Shown piece after piece: positions 32,683-42,548 of a stretch of DNA of 64,000 nt; the stretch's first letter is position 1, and every line of letters starts with the position of its first letter. The DNA comes from Pseudomonas sp. URIL14HWK12:I12 (GTDB lineage Bacteria; Pseudomonadota; Gammaproteobacteria; Pseudomonadales; Pseudomonadaceae). The position numbers and the translations under genes were made by a program. The stretch is from NCBI RefSeq assembly GCF_003097135.1, contig NZ_QEQL01000002.1, forward strand, positions 248,001 to 312,000, read 5' to 3'. The notes below the pieces were generated by a model, which saw nothing but the letters and a program-made list of their open reading frames with translations, was not told the origin of the DNA and made no database searches.

Positions 32683-32743
32683 TACGCGATGCCGAAGTCG
32701 GGTCGCGTAAAGAACCTAACTCGCTGAATCTCAGGAGATTGAC
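32683..32743 (+). promoter_or_regulatory. ROSE-like RNA thermometer in the ibpA leader
   Basis: The 61-nt leader folds into two hairpins. Hairpin I pairs TACGCGA (32683-32689) with TCGCGTA (32703-32709), with inner CCGA/TCGG. Hairpin II encloses the ribosome binding site: AATCT/AGATT (32727-32740) around CAGG, or TCGCT (32721-32725) facing AGGAG in the U-Y-GCU geometry of ROSE elements. Small heat-shock genes of Pseudomonas are known to carry such thermometers, which open as temperature rises. Confidence 0.6.
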
Positions 32744-33190
32744 ATGACTACTGCATTTTCCCTGGCTCCCCTGTTTCGCCACTCGGTTGGTTTCGATCGT
32801 TTCAACGATCTGTTCGAGTCGGCGGCACGTAACGACTCAGGTAGCAGCTACCCTCCCTACAACGTCGAAAAACACGGCGACGATCAATACCGCATCGTCG
32901 TGGCGGCGGCAGGCTTTCAGGAACAGGACCTGGAGCTGCAAGTGGAGAAAGGCGTGCTGACAGTGACCGGTACTCGGGAGCGCGAAGCCAAGCCTGATAG
33001 CGTGACCTATCTGCATCAGGGCATTGCGCAGCGTGCTTTCAAACTGTCGTTCCGCCTGGCCGACCACATCGAGGTCAAGGCTGCGGCGCTGGAAAGCGGC
33101 CTGTTAAACATCGATCTGCTGCGTGTTGTGCCCGAAGAAGCGAAGGCCAAGCGCATTCCGATCGGTGCAAGCAAGCCCGTTCTGCAGTGA
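32744..33190 (+). CDS. ibpA: Small heat-shock protein IbpA
   Basis: 148-aa alpha-crystallin chaperone that holds unfolded proteins on aggregates. The N-terminal arm (FSLAPLFRHSVGFDRFNDLFE) precedes the crystallin domain (YPPYNVEKHGDDQYRIVVAAAGF through GLLNIDLLRVVPEE) and a C-terminal I-x-I-type tail (RIPIG). Expression should be doubly heat-controlled, by the sigma-32 promoter at 32648 and the hairpins covering its ribosome binding site. A strong terminator follows. Confidence 0.95.
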   Translation: MTTAFSLAPLFRHSVGFDRFNDLFESAARNDSGSSYPPYNVEKHGDDQYRIVVAAAGFQEQDLELQVEKGVLTVTGTREREAKPDSVTYLHQGIAQRAFKLSFRLADHIEVKAAALESGLLNIDLLRVVPEEAKAKRIPIGASKPVLQ

Positions 33191-33231
33191 TCGCCTAAGC
33201 GCTGCGTGAACGCTTCGTAGCGATAGGCAAG

Positions 33232-33266
33232 AAGGGGGGGCGCCTGGTGGGGCGCCCCCCTTTTTT
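33232..33266 (+). terminator. Terminator of ibpA
   Basis: AAGGGGGGGCGCC and GGCGCCCCCCTTTTTT form a very stable stem with a TGGTG loop. It lies 42 nt after the stop codon. Confidence 0.93.
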
Positions 33267-33328
33267 CGTCTGTGCAGCCGGTTGCGCATCCATGGCGTAG
33301 TGCCAGTGAAAGGAACCTGCGCTGTTCG

Positions 33329-34207
33329 TCAGCTAAATGCCATTTCAGCTTCAAGTAAGGCCATGAATGCGCGGGCAGCGTTTGAAAGCGTGCGTTCGGT
33401 ATGCACTATGTAGCCCAGCTTGCGGCTCATCTGAACGCCCGGCAGGTGCAGGCGCACTACCTGATCATCGAGCATGGTGCGGGGTAGCACGCTCCAGGCC
33501 AGGCCTATGGAAACCATCATCTTGATGGTTTCCAGGTAGTTGGTGCTCATGGCGATATTCGGCGCCAGGCCCTGGGCACGAAACAGATGCTGCACGATAT
33601 GGTGGGTAAAGGTGTTGTTCCCGGGGAATACGGCCGGGTGCTGTGCGATATCGGCCGGGGTGACCTCTTGCTGCCGCGCCAGTGGGTGCTCGGGTGCGGC
33701 GACGAAGTCCAGAGGGTCGTCCCAGATGTGAGTGGCCTTGATCAGGCCGTAGGGTTCCGGTGCCAGCGTAATCACCGCTACTTCAGCGCGGCCATGAAGG
33801 ATTTCGTCATAAGCCACCTCGGAATCGAGAAACTGGATATCGAGCGCGACGTTAGGGTAGCGCTTGGTAAACGCCCGCAGCAGAGGCGGCAAGCGGTGGA
33901 GGCCGATGTGGTGGCTGGTGGCTAGAGTGAGCCTGCCGGACACCTCGCCGTTGAGGTTGGTCAGGGCGCGGCGGGTGTCTTCCAGTACATTGACGATCTG
34001 GTAGGCACGTGGCAGCAGTGCACGGCCTGCCTCGGTCAGGCTCACCTCACGGCCGAGGCGGTCGAACAGGCGATTGCCCAGCTGGCTTTCAAGGCTGGCA
34101 ATGCGTTTGCTGATGGCAGGCTGGGTCAGGTGCAGGCGCTCCCCTGCGGCGGAAAAACTGCCTAGCTCGGCGATGGCGATGAACGCACTCAAGTTAGCCA
34201 AGTCCAT
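33329..34207 (-). CDS. LysR-family transcriptional regulator next to leuC
   Basis: 292-aa LysR regulator. The winged helix spans residues 1-60 (LGSFSAAGERLHLTQPAISKRIASLE) and the ligand-binding domain from about residue 90. It is divergent from leuC, where Pseudomonas species usually carry a LysR gene, so it is the natural candidate to control leuCDB, perhaps sensing an isopropylmalate-type metabolite as LeuO/LeuR do. This role is inferred from position only. Confidence 0.9.
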   Translation of the reverse strand: MDLANLSAFIAIAELGSFSAAGERLHLTQPAISKRIASLESQLGNRLFDRLGREVSLTEAGRALLPRAYQIVNVLEDTRRALTNLNGEVSGRLTLATSHHIGLHRLPPLLRAFTKRYPNVALDIQFLDSEVAYDEILHGRAEVAVITLAPEPYGLIKATHIWDDPLDFVAAPEHPLARQQEVTPADIAQHPAVFPGNNTFTHHIVQHLFRAQGLAPNIAMSTNYLETIKMMVSIGLAWSVLPRTMLDDQVVRLHLPGVQMSRKLGYIVHTERTLSNAARAFMALLEAEMAFS

Positions 34208-34350
34208 CTGCTCAATTCCTTCACGTTATGCAGTTAATAAAAAGTATGAATTTGAGTTATTGAATTTAGCGTTATAGCATCCGAACCTACAAGCCCCCTC
34301 GCACGGTCACTGGGCGAAACGGCATAGAAAGTCCTGATGAGGAATACCTG
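34208..34350. promoter_or_regulatory. Divergent control region LysR gene / leuC
   Basis: 143 nt containing an AT-rich stretch (34231-34275) unlike its GC-rich surroundings, with TTGAGT near 34252 and TTATAG near 34270 as possible promoter parts. LysR sites (T-N11-A) could be placed here in several ways, so I name none. Confidence 0.5.
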
Positions 34351-35784
34351 ATGGCTGGAAAGACGCTGTACGACAAGCTCTGGGATTCGCACGAAGTCAA
34401 AAAGCGTGACGATGGCTCGTCGCTGATCTACATCGATCGCCACATCGTCCACGAAGTAACGTCGCCACAAGCGTTCGAAGGCCTGCGCCTGGCCTCGCGC
34501 AAACCCTGGCGCGTCGACTCGATCGTCGCTACCCCTGACCACAACGTGCCGACCACCCCCGACCGCAAGGGCGGTATCGAAGCCATCGTCGATCAGGTTT
34601 CGCGCCTGCAGGTGCAAACGCTGGACGACAACTGCGATGAATACGGCATTACCGAGTTCAAGATGAACGACCCCCGCCAGGGCATCGTCCATGTGATCGG
34701 CCCAGAGCAGGGTGCCACCTTGCCCGGCCAGACAGTGGTATGCGGCGACTCGCATACCTCCACCCACGGTGCCTTTGGCGCACTGGCCCACGGCATCGGC
34801 ACTTCCGAAGTCGAGCATGTACTGGCGACCCAGTGCCTGGTGGCCAAGAAAATGAAGAACATGCAGGTGCGCGTCGAAGGCAAGCTGCCTGTAGGCGTAA
34901 CTGCCAAGGACATCGTGCTGGCGGTGATCGGCAAGATTGGCACCGCTGGTGGCAACGGCCATGCGATGGAGTTCGCCGGGAGTGCCATCCGCGACCTGTC
35001 CATGGAAGGCCGTATGACCATCTGCAACATGTCCATCGAGGCCGGTGCCCGTGTGGGTATGGTGGCATGCGACGACAAGACCCTGGCCTACGTCAAGGGC
35101 CGCCCCTTCGCCCCCAGTGGCGACCAGTGGGAGCAGGCCGTGGCCGCCTGGGCAGACCTCAAATCCGACGACGACGCGGTGTTCGACACCGTCGTTCATC
35201 TCGACGCGGCACAGATCATGCCGCAGGTCAGCTGGGGCACCTCGCCGGAGATGGTGCTGGCGGTCGACCAGAACGTGCCCGACCCTGCCCGTGAACCCGA
35301 CCTGGTCAAGCGCGGCTCGATCGAGCGTGCGCTCAAGTACATGGGCCTGCGTGCCAACCAGCCGATTACCGATATTCGCCTCGACCGCGTGTTCATCGGC
35401 TCCTGCACCAACTCGCGCATCGAAGACCTGCGCGCTGCCGCTGAAGTGGCCAAGGGCCGCAAGGTGGCCGCTTCGGTCAAGCAAGCCATCGTGGTGCCGG
35501 GTTCGGGCCTGGTCAAGGAGCAGGCCGAGCGCGAAGGGTTGCACACGATCTTTCTGGAAGCAGGCTTCGAATGGCGTGAGCCGGGCTGCTCGATGTGCCT
35601 GGCGATGAACCCGGATCGGCTGGAATCGGGCGAGCATTGTGCATCGACCTCTAACCGCAACTTCGAAGGCCGGCAGGGTGCCGGAGGGCGCACGCACCTG
35701 GTGAGCCCGGCGATGGCTGCGGCTGCCGCCGTGGCAGGCCATTTCATCGACGTCCGTGAATTGACCCAAGGGAGCGCAGCATGA
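34351..35784 (+). CDS. leuC: 3-isopropylmalate dehydratase large subunit
   Basis: 477-aa aconitase-family subunit; with LeuD it converts 2-isopropylmalate to 3-isopropylmalate in leucine synthesis. The three Fe4S4 ligands are in [13 protein letters not shown] and [12 protein letters not shown]. Length and motifs are complete. It overlaps leuD by four bases (ATGA), so the subunits are made together. Confidence 0.98.
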   Translation: MAGKTLYDKLWDSHEVKKRDDGSSLIYIDRHIVHEVTSPQAFEGLRLASRKPWRVDSIVATPDHNVPTTPDRKGGIEAIVDQVSRLQVQTLDDNCDEYGITEFKMNDPRQGIVHVIGPEQGATLPGQTVVCGDSHTSTHGAFGALAHGIGTSEVEHVLATQCLVAKKMKNMQVRVEGKLPVGVTAKDIVLAVIGKIGTAGGNGHAMEFAGSAIRDLSMEGRMTICNMSIEAGARVGMVACDDKTLAYVKGRPFAPSGDQWEQAVAAWADLKSDDDAVFDTVVHLDAAQIMPQVSWGTSPEMVLAVDQNVPDPAREPDLVKRGSIERALKYMGLRANQPITDIRLDRVFIGSCTNSRIEDLRAAAEVAKGRKVAASVKQAIVVPGSGLVKEQAEREGLHTIFLEAGFEWREPGCSMCLAMNPDRLESGEHCASTSNRNFEGRQGAGGRTHLVSPAMAAAAAVAGHFIDVRELTQGSAA

Positions 35785-36419
35785 AAGCCTTCACTCAGCT
35801 CACCGGCCTGGTTGCGCCGCTGGATCGCGCCAACGTCGACACCGATCAGATCATTCCCAAGCAGTTCCTCAAGTCGATCAAGCGCACCGGCTTTGGCCCG
35901 AACCTGTTCGACGAATGGCGTTACCTGGACGTAGGCCAGCCCTACCAGGACAACTCCAAACGCCCGCTGAATACCGAATTTGTGCTGAATCAACCGCGTT
36001 ACCAGGGTGCCAGCGTATTGTTGGCCCGTGAGAACTTCGGTTGCGGCTCGAGCCGCGAGCACGCGCCCTGGGCCCTGGACGAATATGGCTTTCGCTGTGT
36101 GATCGCGCCCAGCTTTGCCGATATCTTCTACAACAACAGCTTCAAGAACGGCCTGCTGCCGATCATTCTGGAGGCTGCCGAGGTGGAAGAGCTGTTTCAG
36201 CAAGTGGAAGCCGAAGAAGGCTACCAGTTGAACATCGACCTGGCCGCCGGTACCGTGACCCGCCCGGATGGCAAGGCCTACCGGTTCGAAGTGGACGCCT
36301 TCCGCCGCCACTGCCTGCTCAATGGCCTGGACGACATCGGCCTTACCCTGCAGGATGCGGACGCCATCCAGGCTTTCGAAGCCCGCCACCGCCAGAGCCA
36401 GCCCTGGCTGTTTCGTTGA
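35781..36419 (+). CDS. leuD: 3-isopropylmalate dehydratase small subunit
   Basis: 212-aa swivelling-domain subunit of the LeuCD enzyme. [22 protein letters not shown] (residues 18 onward) and the substrate loop [15 protein letters not shown] are intact. It shares the leuC operon; leuB follows after 72 nt that include a hairpin. Confidence 0.98.
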   Translation: MKAFTQLTGLVAPLDRANVDTDQIIPKQFLKSIKRTGFGPNLFDEWRYLDVGQPYQDNSKRPLNTEFVLNQPRYQGASVLLARENFGCGSSREHAPWALDEYGFRCVIAPSFADIFYNNSFKNGLLPIILEAAEVEELFQQVEAEEGYQLNIDLAAGTVTRPDGKAYRFEVDAFRRHCLLNGLDDIGLTLQDADAIQAFEARHRQSQPWLFR

Positions 36420-36450
36420 TTAACAGGCCCTAGCGCCGCAGCATTGACCT

Positions 36451-36470
36451 GGCGCTCCCTCAGGAGCGCC
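36451..36470 (+). other. Intercistronic hairpin between leuD and leuB
   Basis: GGCGCTCC and GGAGCGCC, a perfect 8-bp inverted repeat with loop CTCA. There is no T run, so it is more likely an mRNA-stabilising or processing hairpin than a terminator. Confidence 0.6.
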
Positions 36471-36491
36471 GTTTGCGATCAAGAGGAAAGC

Positions 36492-37574
36492 ATGAGCAAG
36501 CAGATCCTGATTCTTCCCGGTGACGGCATCGGCCCTGAAATCACTGCCGAGGCGGTCAAGGTGCTGGAGCTGGCCAACGAGAAGTTCGGCTTGGGCTTCG
36601 AGCTGCAGCATGACGTGATCGGTGGCGCGGCCATCGATAAATACGGCGTGCCGCTGGCCGATTCGACCCTGGCCGCCGCCCGCAAGGCCGATGCCGTTTT
36701 GCTCGGCGCCGTGGGCGGCCCGAAATGGGACAAGATCGAACGCGATATCCGCCCTGAGCGCGGCCTGCTGAAGATCCGTGCGCAACTGGGCTTGTTCGGC
36801 AACCTGCGCCCGGCGATCCTCTACCCGCAACTGGCCGAGGCGTCCAGCCTCAAGCGTGAGGTGGTGGCTGGCCTGGACATCCTGATCGTGCGCGAGCTGA
36901 CCGGCGGCATCTACTTCGGCGCCCCGCGTGGCCAGCGTGAGCTGGAGAACGGTGAGCGCCAGGCCTACGACACCTTGCCCTACAGCGAGAGCGAAGTGCG
37001 CCGCATCGCCAAGGTAGGCTTCGACATGGCCCGTGTGCGTGGCAAGAAGCTGTGCTCGGTCGACAAGGCCAACGTGCTTGCCTCCAGCCAGCTGTGGCGT
37101 GAGGTGGTCGAGGAAGTGGCCAAGGACTACCCCGACGTCGAACTCAGCCACATGTACGTCGACAACGCTGCCATGCAACTGGTGCGCGCGCCCAAGCAGT
37201 TCGATGTGATCGTGACCGACAACATGTTCGGTGACATCCTTTCCGACCAGGCCTCCATGCTGACCGGCTCCATCGGCATGCTGCCTTCGGCGTCGCTGGA
37301 TGCGGCTGGCAAGGGCATGTACGAGCCCTGCCATGGTTCGGCGCCGGACATCGCCGGGCAAGGTATCGCCAACCCCTTGGCGACTATCCTCTCGGTATCG
37401 ATGATGCTGCGTTACACCTTCAATCAGGCCCAGGCTGCTGATGCGATCGAGCAGGCAGTAAGCCGCGTGCTGGACGACGGTATTCGCACCGGCGACATCT
37501 GGTCCGAAGGCTGCCGCAAGGTAGGTACCCAGGAAATGGGCGACGCAGTAGTCGCGGCGCTGCGAAATCTGTAA
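36492..37574 (+). CDS. leuB: 3-isopropylmalate dehydrogenase
   Basis: 360-aa NAD-dependent enzyme that oxidises and decarboxylates 3-isopropylmalate. [11 protein letters not shown] starts the protein; [10 protein letters not shown], the catalytic Tyr/Lys region and [15 protein letters not shown] with metal-binding Asp residues are present. The ATG at 36492 follows AGAGGAAAG. Asd follows after 64 nt. Confidence 0.98.
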   Translation: MSKQILILPGDGIGPEITAEAVKVLELANEKFGLGFELQHDVIGGAAIDKYGVPLADSTLAAARKADAVLLGAVGGPKWDKIERDIRPERGLLKIRAQLGLFGNLRPAILYPQLAEASSLKREVVAGLDILIVRELTGGIYFGAPRGQRELENGERQAYDTLPYSESEVRRIAKVGFDMARVRGKKLCSVDKANVLASSQLWREVVEEVAKDYPDVELSHMYVDNAAMQLVRAPKQFDVIVTDNMFGDILSDQASMLTGSIGMLPSASLDAAGKGMYEPCHGSAPDIAGQGIANPLATILSVSMMLRYTFNQAQAADAIEQAVSRVLDDGIRTGDIWSEGCRKVGTQEMGDAVVAALRNL

Positions 37575-37638
37575 TCTCTCCGGCCCACCGCGTGAACCAC
37601 AGCCGCGGTGGCCCACTTCTAACCAAGGTGCAGTTGCG

Positions 37639-38751
37639 ATGAAACGTGTTGGTCTGATCGGTTGGCGCGGTATGGTTGGCTCCGTGCTCATGCAGCGGAT
37701 GCTGGAAGAGCAAGACTTCGACCTTATCGAACCGGTGTTTTTCACCACCTCGAACGTAGGCGGCCAGGGCCCTGCCATCGGCAAGGACGTCGCCCCGCTC
37801 AAGGACGCCTACAACATCGACGAGCTCAAGGGCCTCGATGTGATCCTGACCTGCCAGGGTGGCGACTACACCAGCGAAGTTTTCCCCAAGCTGCGCGAAG
37901 CCGGCTGGCAGGGCTACTGGATCGACGCGGCCTCCAGCCTGCGCATGGAAGACGACGCAGTCATCGTGCTCGACCCGGTCAACCGCAAGGTCATCGACCA
38001 ACGGCTCGAAGCCGGTACCAAGAACTTCATCGGCGGCAACTGCACCGTCAGCCTGATGCTGATGGGCCTGGGTGGCCTGTTCGAAGCGGGCTTGGTGGAG
38101 TGGATGAGCGCCATGACCTACCAGGCTGCCTCAGGTGCTGGTGCACAGAACATGCGCGAGCTGATCCGGCAGATGGGTGTCACTCACCAGTCGGTGGCCG
38201 ATGACTTGGCCAACCCGGCCAGCGCGATCCTCGACATCGACCGCAAGGTTGCCGAGGCCATGCGCAGCGAGGCTTACCCAACCGAAAACTTCGGCGTGCC
38301 ACTGGCCGGTAGCCTGATCCCCTGGATCGACAAGGAGCTGCCCAACGGGCAGAGCCGTGAAGAATGGAAAGGCCAGGCCGAGACCAACAAGATCCTGGGC
38401 CGTTTCAAGAACCCGATCCCGGTCGACGGCATCTGCGTGCGCATCGGCGCCATGCGCTGCCACAGCCAGGCGCTGACCATCAAGCTGAACAAAGACGTGC
38501 CGCTGGCCGACATCGAAGGCCTGATCAGCCAGCACAACCCCTGGGTGACCTTGGTGCCGAACCAGCGCGAAGCCAGCCTGCAGGAGCTGACCCCCACCAA
38601 GGTCACCGGCACCCTGAACGTACCGGTGGGCCGCCTGCGCAAGCTGAACATGGGCTCGCAGTACCTGGGTGCCTTCACCGTGGGCGACCAACTGCTGTGG
38701 GGCGCTGCCGAGCCACTGCGTCGCATGCTGCGCATCCTGCTCGAACGCTGA
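37639..38751 (+). CDS. asd: Aspartate-semialdehyde dehydrogenase
   Basis: 370-aa NADPH enzyme that makes aspartate semialdehyde, the branch point to lysine, diaminopimelate, methionine and threonine. [14 protein letters not shown] binds the cofactor and the nucleophile is C135 in [11 protein letters not shown]; the His/Arg of the substrate pocket are present ([16 protein letters not shown]). A terminator at 38770 ends the transcript. Confidence 0.97.
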   Translation: MKRVGLIGWRGMVGSVLMQRMLEEQDFDLIEPVFFTTSNVGGQGPAIGKDVAPLKDAYNIDELKGLDVILTCQGGDYTSEVFPKLREAGWQGYWIDAASSLRMEDDAVIVLDPVNRKVIDQRLEAGTKNFIGGNCTVSLMLMGLGGLFEAGLVEWMSAMTYQAASGAGAQNMRELIRQMGVTHQSVADDLANPASAILDIDRKVAEAMRSEAYPTENFGVPLAGSLIPWIDKELPNGQSREEWKGQAETNKILGRFKNPIPVDGICVRIGAMRCHSQALTIKLNKDVPLADIEGLISQHNPWVTLVPNQREASLQELTPTKVTGTLNVPVGRLRKLNMGSQYLGAFTVGDQLLWGAAEPLRRMLRILLER

Positions 38752-38769
38752 TCGCCCGCCGATCCAGCC

Positions 38770-38801
38770 AACCCGCGCACTGAAAGGTTCGCGGGTTTTT
38801 T
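38770..38801 (+). terminator. Terminator of asd
   Basis: AACCCGCG and CGCGGGTT with a 12-nt loop, followed by TTTTA. Confidence 0.85.
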
Positions 38802-38873
38802 ATCGCCTGTGGCGGGGCAAGTGCCAGCCCTGTTAAAGTCTCGCCCCCTTCGCATTGCCCAAGAGGTTCACCC

Positions 38874-39866
38874 ATGCCCGCAACCCTGGATATCGCCATT
38901 GTCGGTGCCACTGGCCGTGTGGGGGAAACCCTGGTCGAGGTTCTCGAAGAGCGGAACTTCCCGGTGGGTAACCTCCACGTGCTGGCCAGCCTCGAGTCGG
39001 CAGGCAAGTCGCTGCCGTTCCGGGGCAAGAACCTGCGGGTGCGCGAGGTCGATGCGTTCGATTTCAGCCAGGTAGGGCTCGTATTCTTCGCGGCGGCCCC
39101 CGCGACTACCCTGGCTTTCGCCCCACGGGCGCGGCAGGCAGGCTGTGCAATCATCGACCTGGCGGGGGCGCTGGACGCGCCGGCTATCGTCCCCGAGGCC
39201 AACGCCTCGGCCTTCGCCACGCGTGAAGCGATCAGCCCATGCAGCCCGGTGGTTGCGCTGGCCGTCGCATTGGCACCGTTGCGCGCGCTGCTGGCGCCGC
39301 AACGCCTGACCGTCACTGCATGCATGGCGGTGTCCAGTGCCGGGCGAGAAGGGGTTCAGGAGCTTGCACGGCAAACCGCAGAATTGCTCAACGCGCGCCC
39401 TCTGGAGCCTCAGCATTTCGATCGGCAGGTGGCGTTCAACCTGCTTGCACAGGTGGGTAAGCCCGATGCCGTTGGCCACCTCGCCCTTGAAAGGCGTATC
39501 GATGAGCAATTGCGCGAAGTGCTGGAACTGCCTTTACTGGAGGTAGCGGCCACCTGCATCCAGGTGCCGGTATTTTTTGGAGACAGCCTCACTGTAAGCC
39601 TGGTGAACGAAGGCGATGTGGATATCGGGCAAATCAATCAGCTGCTGGCCAGCGCGCCTGGCCTGGAGCTGGTGGAGGAGGCGGGGGATTACCCCACGCC
39701 GGTGGGCGACGCGGTCGGCCAGGACGTGGTCTATGCTGGCCGGCTACGGCCTGCATTGCGCGGCGAGCGCGAAGTGAACCTGTGGCTGACGCTGGATAAC
39801 GTGCGCAAGGGGGCGGCCCTCAATGCTGTGCAAATCGCGGAATTGTTGATAAAAGACCTTGCCTAA
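38874..39866 (+). CDS. Asd paralogue of the Usg type
   Basis: 330-aa protein that keeps the dehydrogenase fold (IVGATGRVGETLVEVLEER at the N-terminus) but is divergent from the asd gene next door. In Asd the nucleophile sits in GGNCTVS; here the matching segment is ISPCSPVVAL, so C123 is kept while the surrounding Asn and Thr are lost. Usg proteins near truA and fimV-like genes are known in gammaproteobacteria and their function is unsettled. Likely not a redundant Asd. ATG at 38874 follows CCAAGAGG. Confidence 0.85.
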   Translation: MPATLDIAIVGATGRVGETLVEVLEERNFPVGNLHVLASLESAGKSLPFRGKNLRVREVDAFDFSQVGLVFFAAAPATTLAFAPRARQAGCAIIDLAGALDAPAIVPEANASAFATREAISPCSPVVALAVALAPLRALLAPQRLTVTACMAVSSAGREGVQELARQTAELLNARPLEPQHFDRQVAFNLLAQVGKPDAVGHLALERRIDEQLREVLELPLLEVAATCIQVPVFFGDSLTVSLVNEGDVDIGQINQLLASAPGLELVEEAGDYPTPVGDAVGQDVVYAGRLRPALRGEREVNLWLTLDNVRKGAALNAVQIAELLIKDLA

Positions 39867-39934
39867 AAGATACTTGAGCGTTGTTTTTCGTCGTGTTTCT
39901 GGCTTCACCCTGTAAGTTCACAAAGGAATTGGCC

Positions 39935-42478
39935 ATGGTTCATCTCCGTAAGCTGGCACTGGCGATTGCCGCGGCGTCGACATTGTCCTCGGGGCTCGCG
40001 CAAGCCCTGGAACTGGGGGAGGTCACACTCAAGTCGGCTCCCAACCAGCCGCTCCTGGCGGAGATAGAGCTACGCGACGTCGGCAACCTCACCGCGCCGG
40101 AAGTCGTGCCGAGCCTGGCGTCACCCGAAGACTTCAGCAAGGCCGGGGTCAACCGCGCAGCCTATCTGAGCCAGCTGAGCTTCACGCCGGTGATCAATGC
40201 CCAAGGCCGCAGCGTGATCCAGGTCACCTCTGCCAGCGTGTTGCCCGACCCAATGGTCAAGTTCCTGGTGCAGGTGGTGTACCCGGCCGGGCGGCTGATG
40301 CGCGACTACAGCGTGCTCGTCGACCCTTCGAAGCTGTCGCCGCAGGCCCCGGCTGCTACGCCTGCAGCCAGCGCAGCGCCCACACCGGCGGTTACTACCA
40401 CCGGCAAGAACGCCCAATACACCACCAAGAGCCCTGATACGCTCTGGGAAATCGCAGCCAGGTCGCGCCCGGCGGGTGCCTCTGTACAGCAGACCATGCT
40501 TGCTATCCAGGCGCTCAACCCCGACGCGTTTCTCGACAGCAACATCAACCGCCTCCGTGCCGGGCAGGTTCTGCGCCTGCCTGATGCCCCCAACGCTACC
40601 GCGCTTGGCCAGCCCCAGGCCATCGCCGAAGTGGCTCGGCAGAATGCGGCCTGGCGTGAAGGGCGTCGCCTCGGGCCACGTGCCCAGCAGGTCGATGCTA
40701 CGCGCCGGGGCGCCAAGGGCACTGCGCCGGCCACCGAGCCCAAAGACAACCTCACCCTGGTCTCCGGCGACACGCGCAACGGCCGCGGCGCTGCGGCAGA
40801 CCAGAAGGCGCTGCGCGATCAGCTCTCTACTGTGCAGGAAAGCCTGGACTCCGCCCGGCGCGAAAATGACGAACTCAATAGCCGCAACGCCGACCTGCAA
40901 AGCCAACTGGACAAACTCCAGCGGCTGATCGACCTCAAGAACGATCAGTTGGCCCGGCTGCAAGCCGCCGCTGCCGCTCCGCCCGCGGGCCAGCCCGCTG
41001 CACCGGGAGCAGCCACGCCTTCCCAGCCAGCGATCAATGCGCAGCTGAACGAGGCGCCGAACACCCCTGCCAGCCCTGGGCAAGATCCTGCTGGCGCCCC
41101 TTCCGAAGGGGCAACCGGGCAAGCCCCGGCCACCCCGGATGGCCAGGCCGCGCCCGGTTCGTCAGGCGCTGCGAACGCGCCTGCCACCAATACAGCGCCT
41201 TCTGCCAGCAACCCCTACGTGTTGGGCGCTGCAGGGGGCGTGGCGTTGTTGGCGGTGCTGATCGCAGCCTGGCTGCTGGCCAGGCGCCGCAAGGCGCAGG
41301 AACAGGCCGAAAAGCACATGCGCATGGCTCGGGCGCTAGAAGAAGAGCGTGAATTCCGGGAGGAAGATTTCGAACTTCCCCCCACCAGCTTCGAGGGGCT
41401 TGATCCGCAGGCACCTAACGTGAAACTGGCGCCAGCGATGGTCGCGGCCTCTGCCGCAGCCGCGCAGGCCGCCGCCAGCGGCCCGGCACCCTTCGCCCCG
41501 GCACCGCCGCCGGAAAACGACGTGCCAACGGTCGCCAGCCTGGTCAAAGCCCCTGCGGCTGACGACGTGCTCACCCAGGCCCAGGATGCGATCGAGCGTG
41601 GCCGCTACAACCACGCTGCCGATCTGCTGGAGCCTGCCGTGCAGGCCGAGCCTGACCGCAGCGAGCTGCGCCTGAAGCTGATGGAAGTGTATGCCCACCA
41701 AGGTGATCGTGACGCCTTCGTGGCCAACGAGCGACGGCTTCAAGCCAGTGGCGCCAATCAGGCCTCGGTGGAAAGCCTCAAGGCGCGCTTCCCCGCCATG
41801 GTTGGCGTGGCCGCAGCGGCCGGGCTAAGCGCGGCAGCAGTGGCAGCCGAAATGGACGCTCAATACGTCAAGGACCTGCTGCAGGATGAGCCCGATGCCC
41901 CGGAGCCGATCGGTGAGGTGTTCGATACCGACTTCGACCTGAGCCTTGATGGCATCGACCCCGCCACTGCCGAGCCGGCTGCCAAGGTTGAAAGTGCCCC
42001 AGTCAATGATCTGGATTTCGACGCGTTGCTACGTGATACCGAGGCCAAGCGTGCGCGCGAGCTTGACCTGGCCGACTTCGACCTCGATGTTCCGGCGCAC
42101 GACCCGGCCCCCTCGCCGGTCGATGCGCTGGATGACCTTGAGCCTGAGCCCGCTCCGGTCGGTACGTTGCCCGAGGACTTCGACCTGTCGCTGGCCGATG
42201 AGCACCCTGAGGAGCAGGATCGCTTCGCTGCCGATCTCGACGAGGTCAATGCCCAGTTGGGGCAGTTTTCCCAAGAGATGGAGCAAGGTAGCGGCGGGCT
42301 AGATGATTTCGACTTCATGGCTGAAACCGATGAGGTCACCACCAAGCTCGACCTGGCCAAGGCCTACATCGAAATGCAGGACGCCGACGGCGCCCGCGAC
42401 ATCCTCGACGAGGTTTTGAAAGAGGGCAACAGTGCCCAGCAAAGTGAAGCCCGGCGCATGCTCGAACAGCTTGCCTGA
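39935..42478 (+). CDS. fimV: FimV motility / polar hub protein
   Basis: 847-aa inner-membrane protein that organises cell-pole functions, type IV pili and c-di-GMP or cAMP signalling in Pseudomonas. A signal peptide (1-24), the FimV N-terminal domain (LELGEVTLKSAPNQPLLAEIEL), a LysM peptidoglycan-binding domain (about 165-225), a coiled coil (about 287-350), a Pro/Ala linker, one transmembrane segment (PYVLGAAGGVALLAVLIAAWLLAR), an acidic cytoplasmic part and the C-terminal FimV/TPR domain (TKLDLAKAYIEMQDADGARDILDEVL) follow in order. The ATG at 39935 begins the signal peptide. Confidence 0.95.
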   Translation: MVHLRKLALAIAAASTLSSGLAQALELGEVTLKSAPNQPLLAEIELRDVGNLTAPEVVPSLASPEDFSKAGVNRAAYLSQLSFTPVINAQGRSVIQVTSASVLPDPMVKFLVQVVYPAGRLMRDYSVLVDPSKLSPQAPAATPAASAAPTPAVTTTGKNAQYTTKSPDTLWEIAARSRPAGASVQQTMLAIQALNPDAFLDSNINRLRAGQVLRLPDAPNATALGQPQAIAEVARQNAAWREGRRLGPRAQQVDATRRGAKGTAPATEPKDNLTLVSGDTRNGRGAAADQKALRDQLSTVQESLDSARRENDELNSRNADLQSQLDKLQRLIDLKNDQLARLQAAAAAPPAGQPAAPGAATPSQPAINAQLNEAPNTPASPGQDPAGAPSEGATGQAPATPDGQAAPGSSGAANAPATNTAPSASNPYVLGAAGGVALLAVLIAAWLLARRRKAQEQAEKHMRMARALEEEREFREEDFELPPTSFEGLDPQAPNVKLAPAMVAASAAAAQAAASGPAPFAPAPPPENDVPTVASLVKAPAADDVLTQAQDAIERGRYNHAADLLEPAVQAEPDRSELRLKLMEVYAHQGDRDAFVANERRLQASGANQASVESLKARFPAMVGVAAAAGLSAAAVAAEMDAQYVKDLLQDEPDAPEPIGEVFDTDFDLSLDGIDPATAEPAAKVESAPVNDLDFDALLRDTEAKRARELDLADFDLDVPAHDPAPSPVDALDDLEPEPAPVGTLPEDFDLSLADEHPEEQDRFAADLDEVNAQLGQFSQEMEQGSGGLDDFDFMAETDEVTTKLDLAKAYIEMQDADGARDILDEVLKEGNSAQQSEARRMLEQLA

Positions 42479-42498
42479 TCTTCTCGTGCTCTACCCAG

Positions 42499-42532
42499 GC
42501 GGCAGCCCTTAGGGCTGCCGCTTTCGTTTTTT
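42499..42532 (+). terminator. Terminator of fimV
   Basis: GCGGCAGCCC and GGGCTGCCGC, a perfect 10-bp stem with loop TTA, followed by TTTCGTTTTTT. Confidence 0.93.
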
Positions 42533-42548
42533 CCAAGCAGGCCCGACC

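Noticed and set aside
37583..37611. Inverted repeat after leuB (CCACCGCG/CGCGGTGG) as a terminator
   Set aside because: No T run follows and the asd ribosome binding site is close; may be only a weak hairpin.
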